The notes under the pieces were generated by a model. That model was given only the letters and a program-made list of their open reading frames with translations, searched no databases and was not told the DNA's origin. Below, one piece after another: positions 1-4,276 of a stretch of 5,148 nt of DNA (positions are counted from its first letter, which is position 1; the number at the start of each line of letters is the position of its first letter). The translations under genes were made by a program, and so were the position numbers. The stretch is from NCBI GenBank assembly GCA_035705295.1, contig DASSWG010000007.1, forward strand, positions 1 to 5,148, in the 5' to 3' direction. This DNA comes from DASSWG01 sp035705295. GTDB taxonomy: Bacteria > Bacteroidota > Bacteroidia > Flavobacteriales > Flavobacteriaceae.

Positions 1-231
1 GCAATTTCCGAATACCAAACCGACATGACTTTTACTTCGCTTCCCTACGAACTGAAAATGTTCGAAAAAGACTCCACCCTGGCCGAAAAAAGAAGAAGGT
101 GGCACGAAAGCCTCAGCAAAGATGTGTATATGGAAGAAGCAATCCACGTTTTGCAGGATTTGGGCGATGACACGATTCCAAAAACAAAAGTGGCAAAAAT
201 CGAAAAAATGGAAATGGTCGATGAGCAATAG
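1..231 (+). CDS. C-terminal end of a carboxy-terminal processing (tail-specific) protease, 5' truncated
   Basis: The frame is open from base 1 and stops at TAG 229-231, giving 76 residues of a longer protein; the first ATG (25) is internal. The piece is rich in charged residues and helix-like. It carries a stretch around residues 34-55 (KRRRWHESLSKDVYMEEA, then IHVLQDL) that I recognise as the closing segment of Bacteroidetes S41-family Prc/Tsp proteases, corresponding to the C-terminal domain of tail-specific protease (DUF3340-like). Such enzymes are periplasmic serine proteases with a PDZ domain and a Ser/Lys catalytic pair that degrade or trim proteins from the C-terminus; those parts lie outside the window. 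A lysine-rich tail of about 20 residues follows the conserved part. The stop overlaps the downstream permease start by 11 bases. The family call rests on a short region and no catalytic residue is visible. Confidence 0.68.
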   Translation, partial: AISEYQTDMTFTSLPYELKMFEKDSTLAEKRRRWHESLSKDVYMEEAIHVLQDLGDDTIPKTKVAKIEKMEMVDEQ

Positions 232-1330
232 ATCGTCCTCCTTATCTCAACTGGCGCTCCAAAGGTTCAAAAAGAACTTTTGGGGCGTTTTGAGTTTTTG
301 GTTCATTGTGGCTTGTGTTTTTGTGGCCATATTCGCCTATGTTCTGGCCCCCGACAATACGCGCCATGCCAATCAAATGCATTTATCGATTCATTCCAAA
401 CCCCCGGGATTTGAAACGAAAATGCTCACGGTTCCTTCTCAAATCGAAAAAGAAACCCCTTTTTTGGAAAAAGTTTTTTTCGGAAAAGCCTACAGCGACA
501 CAGAACTTCCGGTTGTTTCCGTTGATTTTTCCGAAAATCACCTCATTGCAATCCCTTTTACCGGAGATGATTTAAAAGGAATCCCCAAAGAAATCCCATT
601 GGATTTTTATCCGGAAAATTTGACTGTTTCACAAATCAAAGAAAAATACGTGCAGCAAAAAACATTTCTGTTGGGAACCGACAAATACGGCCGCGATATG
701 TTGAGCCGCTTACTGGTTGGTATAAGAATTTCGCTTTCCATCGGATTTGTGGCCGTGTTTATTTCGCTCATAATCGGGATTACCCTAGGGGCGATCGCCG
801 GTTTCTATGGTGGAAAAATCGATGCGGCAATTATGTGGCTCATCAATGTCACTTGGTCTATCCCAACGTTGTTATTGGTGATTGCGATTACATTGGCTTT
901 GGGCAAAGGTTTTTACCAAGTGTTCATTGCCGTGGGATTAACGATGTGGGTAGAAGTCGCCCGCGTGGTGCGCGGACAAGTGTTGAGCGCAAAGGAAATG
1001 CAATATGTGACGGCAGCAAAAGCTTTGGGTTTCCAAAATTGGCGCATCATTACCAAACATATTTTGCCCAATATTATGGCCCCGGTCATTGTGATTTCCG
1101 CAGCAAATTTTGCCGCTGCCATTTTGATCGAAAGCGGATTGAGTTTTTTGGGAATCGGTGCGCAACCGCCAATTCCGAGTTGGGGCGCGATGATCAAAGA
1201 TCATTACAGCTACATTATTTTGGGAAAAGCCTATTTGGCCATTATTCCCGGTTTGGCCATCATGAGTTTGGTAATGGCTTTTATGCTAATGGGAAATGCT
1301 TTGCGCGATGCATTGGATGTGAAGGGATAA
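221..1330 (+). CDS. OppC/DppC-type ABC transporter permease (oligopeptide/dipeptide importer)
   Basis: This is an inner-membrane permease subunit of a peptide-type ABC importer. I start it at ATG 221, giving 369 residues beginning MSNRSSSLSQ; the ATG at 122 would overlap the protease by 110 bases and add a non-family lysine/tryptophan-rich leader. TM1 is at about residues 22-42 and is followed by a long loop (about 44-149). The OppC signature FLLGTDKYGRDMLSRLL at 149-165 leads into five more hydrophobic segments near 173-197, 205-227, 229-250, 285-308 and 336-358. The EAA loop that docks on the ATPase is at 259-291 (EMQYVTAAKALGF, then HILPN), and the late motif SGLSFLGIGAQPPIPSWG is at 305-322. 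The protein is longer than the usual roughly 300 residues because of the loop after TM1, which is probably periplasmic and seems usual for Bacteroidetes homologues. No OppB, ATPase or binding protein is adjacent, so partners must be encoded elsewhere. The substrate cannot be read from the sequence. Confidence 0.92.
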   Translation: MSNRSSSLSQLALQRFKKNFWGVLSFWFIVACVFVAIFAYVLAPDNTRHANQMHLSIHSKPPGFETKMLTVPSQIEKETPFLEKVFFGKAYSDTELPVVSVDFSENHLIAIPFTGDDLKGIPKEIPLDFYPENLTVSQIKEKYVQQKTFLLGTDKYGRDMLSRLLVGIRISLSIGFVAVFISLIIGITLGAIAGFYGGKIDAAIMWLINVTWSIPTLLLVIAITLALGKGFYQVFIAVGLTMWVEVARVVRGQVLSAKEMQYVTAAKALGFQNWRIITKHILPNIMAPVIVISAANFAAAILIESGLSFLGIGAQPPIPSWGAMIKDHYSYIILGKAYLAIIPGLAIMSLVMAFMLMGNALRDALDVKG

Positions 1331-1354
1331 CGGGTTGCGGGTTTTCGGGTGAAC
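1331..1354. repeat. Three short CGGGT units in the convergent gap
   Basis: Directly after the permease stop, CGGGT occurs at 1331, 1338 and 1346, separated by TG and TTT. The rest of the 84-base gap between the permease and the convergent recX end shows no clear stem plus T-tract in either direction. This could be the remnant of a heptad-like intergenic repeat or chance; no function is claimed. Confidence 0.3.
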
Positions 1355-1414
1355 GAGTGATTGAATTAACAACCTTGTGAAGTCATCTGTTCTACCGTTT
1401 TAATCATCGCAGGA

Positions 1415-1894
1415 TTAGGAAGTTATTAGCTCATGTACTTTCTCGTAAACCAATGGGCTCTCATAGCCTTTGTAAAACAGGTGATCGGCGAGTTTCTTTT
1501 TTCTTTTTGCCGGGTTTTTATCCGGGATCAGGGTCAGTTTTTTACGAGCTGTTTCGTCAAGGGTTTTTAGATATTCATTTTCGTCAATCTCTTCCATGGC
1601 CGAAGTTATGTTGTATTTTGAAATGTCGCGTTGTTTCAGCTCGCGGAGAATTCGGATTTTTCCCCATTTTTTGATTCGAAATTTTCCTCTTGCAAAACTT
1701 TTGGCGAAACGTTCTTCGTTCAAAAAATCTTCTTGCAACAACTTATTTATAATTTGAGCTTTTGCTTCGGGAATCATTCGTAGTTCATCCAGTTTTTTTT
1801 CCACTTCCTTGTGGCAACGTTCGCGATAGACGCAATAGTTCATTAATTTTTGCGTAGCTTCGGCAACGGTATAGGTTTTATGGGTTTTGAACAT
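1415..1894 (-). CDS. recX: Regulatory protein RecX
   Basis: RecX binds RecA filaments in the cytoplasm and modulates recombination and the SOS response, usually by limiting filament extension. The 159-residue product has the normal family length and the expected all-helical, strongly basic composition of three tandem three-helix modules (about residues 13-56, 57-105 and 106-155). Recognisable pieces are the YCVYRERCHKEVEKKL stretch at 20-35, typical of Bacteroidetes RecX, and the family hallmark FLNEERFAKSFARGKFRIKKWG at 57-78, followed by RILRELKQRDIS at 81-92. The start at 1894 gives the expected MFKTHKTYTVAEA beginning. The gene lies 58 bases downstream of rng, with a terminator hairpin in the gap, and is not next to recA here. 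I saw no confident promoter in that gap, so expression may depend on terminator read-through or on an unrecognised promoter within rng. No Shine-Dalgarno precedes it. Confidence 0.93.
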   Translation of the reverse strand: MFKTHKTYTVAEATQKLMNYCVYRERCHKEVEKKLDELRMIPEAKAQIINKLLQEDFLNEERFAKSFARGKFRIKKWGKIRILRELKQRDISKYNITSAMEEIDENEYLKTLDETARKKLTLIPDKNPAKRKKKLADHLFYKGYESPLVYEKVHELITS

Positions 1895-1915
1895 AACAAT
1901 AAATATACGAAACCA

Positions 1916-1951
1916 AAAAACCCCATCGAAAAATTTTTCGACAGGGTTTTT
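1916..1951 (-). terminator. Hairpin terminator after rng, possibly bidirectional
   Basis: A perfect 16-base dyad TCGAAAAATTTTTCGA (1926-1941) is extended, after a two-base internal mismatch on each side, by CCC/GGG (1921-1923 with 1944-1946) and by A/T pairs (1916-1920 with 1947-1951). Read on the minus strand, the hairpin begins right after the rng stop (1953-1955) and ends in GGGG followed by six T. Read on the plus strand, it ends in GGGTTTTTATT, so it could also stop antisense transcription. It separates rng from recX. Confidence 0.75.
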
Positions 1952-1952
1952 A

Positions 1953-3494
1953 TTATAATTCGATCACTTCCCCGTTTTTGTCGTGGAAGTGGTATTCGAG
2001 GTACGTGTAAGCATCTCTAGGTAAAATTTTTACCCAACGGTTGTGGTCAAAAAACCATTTTCCCCTGGGCGATGGAATTCCTCTTGTTAAAAAGGCGGCT
2101 ATAAAAGGGTGCGCGCTCAACGACACTTTTTTATAATCCTTTTTGATCAGTTTTTGCAAATCGGTGTTGATCTTGTTGATGATCACAATTGGCGCCTCAA
2201 TTTCACCATTCCCGTTCGGGTTTTCCTCTCGGGTTTTGATGTTCATTTCGGGGCGCACCCGTTGCCGGGTAATTTGCACCAAACCAAATTTGCTCGGGGG
2301 CAAAATTTTGTGCTTCGCCCGATCGTCTTCCATTTCTTGGCGCAAATGATCGAACAATTTTTTGCGGTTTTCGGCCTTGCCCATATCGATGAAATCGATG
2401 ACAATGATCCCGCCCATATCGCGCAGGCGCAATTGCCTGGCAACTTCGGTGGCGCTGATCATGTTCACCTCCAAAGCGGTACCTTCTTGGGTTTTTGCCT
2501 TGTTGCTCCGGTTGCCACTGTTCACGTCAATGACGTGCATGGCCTCCGTGTGCTCGATCACCAAATAGGCCCCTTTGTTCATGGAAACGGTTTTCCCAAA
2601 AGCGGTTTTTATTTGACGCTCCACCCCATGTTTTTCAAAAATGGGCTCGTTTGAATTGTACAACTTCACGATCGATTCTTTTTGGGGCGATATTTCGCCC
2701 ACATAGTCTTTGATTTGCGTGTAAAGTGCTTCGTCATCGGTATGGATGGCGGTGAACGAGTCGTTGAACAAATCGCGCATCATCGCCGATGCCCGGCTGA
2801 GCTCCCCCAGCACTTTGGTGGGATAGCTTGCTTTTTGCAATTTCTTGCACATTCCGGTCCAACGATCGATGAGATTTTGCACATCTTTGTCCAACTCGGC
2901 TACTTTTTTGCCTTGTGCCACGGTACGAATGATCACTCCAAACCCTTTTGGCCGGATGCTTTTCACCAATCTCTTCAGCCGATCTTTTTCTTCTTTGCTG
3001 TCGATTTTTTGGGAAACGGAAATCCGGTCGGAAAAAGGGACCAGTACAACGTACCTTCCGGCGAGGGAAAGTTCGCTGCTTATTCTGGGTCCTTTTGTTG
3101 AAATGGGTTCTTTTACGATTTGTACCAGTAGCGATTGATTTGATTTTAAAACGTCGGCAATGGCCCCGTTTTTATCAATGTCTTTTTCCAAAGGAAAATT
3201 TTTGAGCGAATAGTCCTTTAGTTTACCTGTGCTTACACGTTTTAAGAATTTCAAAAGTGAACTTACCTGGGGGCCGAGGTCGTGATAGTGTAAAAAACCA
3301 TCTTTTTCGTACCCGACATTTACAAATGCCGCGTTAAGCCCGGGAACAGTTTTTCTGATTTTGGCGAGAAAAATATCGCCGACCGCAAAATTACTGTCAT
3401 CGTTTTCTTTGTGCAATTCTATTAGTTTTCCATCTTTTAACAAGGCAAAATCAACGGCAGAGGAACTGGTTCGAATAATTAATTCCTTATTCAT
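1953..3494 (-). CDS. rng: Ribonuclease G/E family endoribonuclease
   Basis: This is an endoribonuclease that cleaves single-stranded AU-rich RNA in mRNA decay and rRNA maturation. The 513-residue product matches RNase G in size and lacks the long scaffold tail of RNase E. The S1 RNA-binding domain spans about residues 38-127 (GDIFLAKIRKTVPGLNAAFVNVG), interrupted by a lysine-rich insertion at about 79-119. The 5'-sensor region has GVIIRT with R190 and T191, equivalent to E. coli RNase E R169/T170. The DNase I-like catalytic core has VIDVNSGNRSNKA with Asp323 and GGIIVIDFIDM with Asp367, the two Mg-binding aspartates. Where RNase E/G proteins usually carry the Zn-link CPxCxGxG, this one reads ENPNGNGEI (424-432) with no cysteine, and the only cysteine in the protein is C216. 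The start at 3494 gives the usual MNKELIIR opening. A structured leader lies upstream and a terminator immediately downstream. Confidence 0.95.
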   Translation of the reverse strand: MNKELIIRTSSSAVDFALLKDGKLIELHKENDDSNFAVGDIFLAKIRKTVPGLNAAFVNVGYEKDGFLHYHDLGPQVSSLLKFLKRVSTGKLKDYSLKNFPLEKDIDKNGAIADVLKSNQSLLVQIVKEPISTKGPRISSELSLAGRYVVLVPFSDRISVSQKIDSKEEKDRLKRLVKSIRPKGFGVIIRTVAQGKKVAELDKDVQNLIDRWTGMCKKLQKASYPTKVLGELSRASAMMRDLFNDSFTAIHTDDEALYTQIKDYVGEISPQKESIVKLYNSNEPIFEKHGVERQIKTAFGKTVSMNKGAYLVIEHTEAMHVIDVNSGNRSNKAKTQEGTALEVNMISATEVARQLRLRDMGGIIVIDFIDMGKAENRKKLFDHLRQEMEDDRAKHKILPPSKFGLVQITRQRVRPEMNIKTREENPNGNGEIEAPIVIINKINTDLQKLIKKDYKKVSLSAHPFIAAFLTRGIPSPRGKWFFDHNRWVKILPRDAYTYLEYHFHDKNGEVIEL

Positions 3495-3519
3495 GCGTTT
3501 CGATTTTTATCCATCCCAT
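3487..3519 (-). other. Ten-codon upstream reading frame overlapping the rng start
   Basis: On the minus strand, ATG at 3519 opens a frame reading MGWIKIETHE that stops with TAA at 3489-3487, just inside the rng coding region. The rng ATG (3494-3492) therefore lies within the last codons of this frame. It could be a leader peptide with terminating ribosomes restarting at rng, but a frame this short can arise by chance and there is no ribosome-binding site to support it. Confidence 0.2.
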
Positions 3520-3667
3520 CGTTTTTTCGCCAAAATCTATTTTTGGCAAACGCGGAACAGATGGATTAAACAAAATTTATCACAGGGTTTTGAATCCTGA
3601 AGAGGTTTTCCATAAAATTTTTATGGGTTTGTTATGAAAATCCTCGATGTCAATGAACGTTCTTAAA
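3495..3667 (-). promoter_or_regulatory. rng leader/promoter region with three dyads
   Basis: A terminator lies upstream, so rng needs a promoter in this 173-base stretch. I found no full Bacteroidetes promoter. Two TA-N3-TTTG near-matches to the -7 box occur on the minus strand (plus-strand positions 3571-3579 and 3531-3539), but neither has a TTG at the right distance. Three inverted repeats are visible: GCCAAAA/TTTTGGC at 3529-3535 and 3541-3547 with a 5-base loop; CAGGGTT/AATCCTG at 3583-3589 and 3593-3599 (one G-T pair on the plus strand, a mismatch on the minus strand); and CCATAAAATTTTTATGG at 3610-3626, a perfect dyad around one base. The first would form a hairpin in the rng mRNA about 35 bases ahead of the start codon. 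Confidence 0.45.
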
Positions 3668-3668
3668 C

Positions 3669-3696
3669 AAAAAAAGTAGCGCCTACACTACTTTTT
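3669..3696 (-). terminator. Strong intrinsic terminator of the small basic gene
   Basis: A nine-base-pair stem is formed by AAAAAGTAG (3671-3679) and CTACTTTTT (3688-3696) around an eight-base loop (3680-3687). On the minus strand it is followed by a run of seven T in total (plus-strand A run 3669-3675). The stop codon of the 29-codon gene (3690-3688) sits inside the stem. This ends the hup transcript before rng. Confidence 0.82.
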
Positions 3697-3777
3697 CTTA
3701 TGGCGGTTGGCTCTTCGGCGTTTTTTACGCTTGTGCGTGGCCACCTTATGTCTTTTTCTTTTTTTACCACTTGGCAT
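3688..3777 (-). CDS. 29-residue highly basic peptide, probable small ribosomal protein
   Basis: The frame runs from ATG at 3777 to TAG at 3688-3690 and reads MPSGKKRKRHKVATHKRK then KRRRANRHKKK. Of 29 residues, 10 are Lys, 7 Arg and 3 His, with no acidic residue. An in-frame TAA lies a short way upstream with no other ATG between, so the start is fixed. I recognise this sequence type as a short conserved Bacteroidetes protein usually left unannotated or labelled hypothetical. Its composition resembles tiny rRNA-binding proteins (Thx, bS22, AURKAIP1/COX24-type), which suggests it is buried in rRNA. A Bacteroidetes-specific ribosomal protein, bL38, has been described from the Flavobacterium johnsoniae ribosome; I cannot tell whether this is the same protein. 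It lies 71 bases after hup, probably cotranscribed with it, and has its own terminator. That it is a real gene is well supported by the start, stop and terminator arrangement; the function is inferred. Confidence 0.8.
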   Translation of the reverse strand: MPSGKKRKRHKVATHKRKKRRRANRHKKK

Positions 3778-3819
3778 ACAGGGTCGTTTTTTTAATTAAT
3801 ACTTATTGTCTATTGTTTG

Positions 3820-3839
3820 AGACAGACGGCCGTCTGTCT
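3820..3839. repeat. Perfect 20-base palindrome between hup and the small basic gene
   Basis: AGACAGACGGCCGTCTGTCT is an exact inverted repeat. As RNA it folds to an eight-pair stem with a GGCC loop, or 10 pairs as a DNA dyad. On the minus strand, the direction of hup, it is preceded by an A-rich stretch and followed by CAAACAATAG with no T-tract, so it is not a classic hup terminator. On the plus strand it is followed by TTACTTTTTTT, which would fit a plus-strand terminator, but no plus-strand gene runs into it. It may be an mRNA-stabilising hairpin, a protein-binding site or a reverse-oriented terminator. Confidence 0.7.
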
Positions 3840-3848
3840 TTACTTTTT

Positions 3849-4139
3849 TTAGTTTACGGCAACTTTGCTTTTTACCCCATCGACAAAAACTTTGGCCGGT
3901 TTGAAAGCGGGAATGTTGTGCGCGGGAATTTTGATGGTTGTGTTTTTTGAAATGTTCCTCCCTGTTTTCTCGGCACGGGTTTTAACGATAAAGCTTCCAA
4001 AACCCCTCAAATATACATTTTCGCCTTCTTCCAAAGAACCTTTAACTTCCGTCATAAATGATTCGACAGTCGCCTGTACATCAGCTTTTTCCATTCCAAG
4101 TTTGTCTGAAATTTTTGCTACGATTTCTGCTTTTGTCAT
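3849..4139 (-). CDS. hup: HU/IHF-family nucleoid DNA-binding protein
   Basis: This is a small DNA-bending protein that acts as a dimer to compact and organise the nucleoid. At 96 residues it has the usual length. The helical base is at residues 1-40 (MTKAEIVAKISDKLGM, then VESFM), followed by the conserved LRGFGSFIVKTRAEKTGRN at 44-62 and the beta-ribbon arm at about 53-77, ending IPAHNIPAFKP. In the E. coli HU family the arm tip reads RNPxTG, with intercalating Pro63; here it reads RNISKNTT with Ile63, and prolines appear only later at 72, 77 and 81. I believe this wording is normal for one Bacteroidetes HU class. A clear promoter lies 45 bases upstream, the leader is A-rich with no Shine-Dalgarno, and the 29-codon basic gene follows. 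HU and IHF subunits cannot be separated by eye here; HU is the safer name. Confidence 0.95.
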   Translation of the reverse strand: MTKAEIVAKISDKLGMEKADVQATVESFMTEVKGSLEEGENVYLRGFGSFIVKTRAEKTGRNISKNTTIKIPAHNIPAFKPAKVFVDGVKSKVAVN

Positions 4140-4183
4140 GTTGGATTATTTTTTTATTTTAGGATTTATGTTTTTCAAGAGCG

Positions 4184-4215
4184 CAAATATACGGATTTAA
4201 TATTCAATATTTCAA
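4184..4215 (-). promoter_or_regulatory. Bacteroidetes-type promoter for hup
   Basis: On the minus strand a perfect -7 element TATATTTG (consensus TAnnTTTG; plus-strand 4184-4191) is preceded, after a 21-base spacer, by TTG of a -33 element (plus-strand 4213-4215). Transcription would start near 4177, leaving a leader of about 40 bases that is A-rich, as is typical for this phylum. The spacer contains a 13-base dyad AATATTCAATATT (4199-4211), which could be an operator or simply AT-rich spacer DNA. Confidence 0.75.
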
Positions 4216-4276
4216 GCCTAATCCTTTAAAAGGTAATGGAATAAACTTTTATTATTGCAAGCATAATTTTCACGAA

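Noticed and set aside
122..220. Longer permease start at ATG 122 giving 402 residues
   Set aside because: It would overlap the protease end by 110 bases and add a basic, tryptophan-rich leader unlike OppC N-termini; ATG 221 puts TM1 at the usual distance from the start.
1331..1414. A bidirectional terminator between the convergent permease and recX genes
   Set aside because: No stem followed by a T-tract could be found in either direction, only short CGGGT units.
1900..1907. TATATTTA as a -7 box for recX on the minus strand
   Set aside because: It matches TAnnTTTG except at the last base, but it would start transcription only a couple of bases ahead of the recX ATG and has no -33 TTG at the right distance.
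2109..3205. Several plus-strand frames of 68-181 codons opposite rng
   Set aside because: They are antisense shadows of a well-conserved RNase G frame, have low-complexity Phe/His-rich translations and no recognisable family.
3820..3850. Palindrome plus T-run as the hup terminator
   Set aside because: The T-run lies on the wrong side for hup transcription; in the hup direction the stem is followed by CAAACAATAG.
3865..4200. Plus-strand frame of 111 codons opposite hup
   Set aside because: It is the antisense of HU and its intergenic leader; the HU sequence on the other strand is clear.
4216..4276. A promoter for mutY
   Set aside because: Only loose matches such as TATTATTG were seen and none has a -33 TTG at the expected spacing; not strong enough to annotate.
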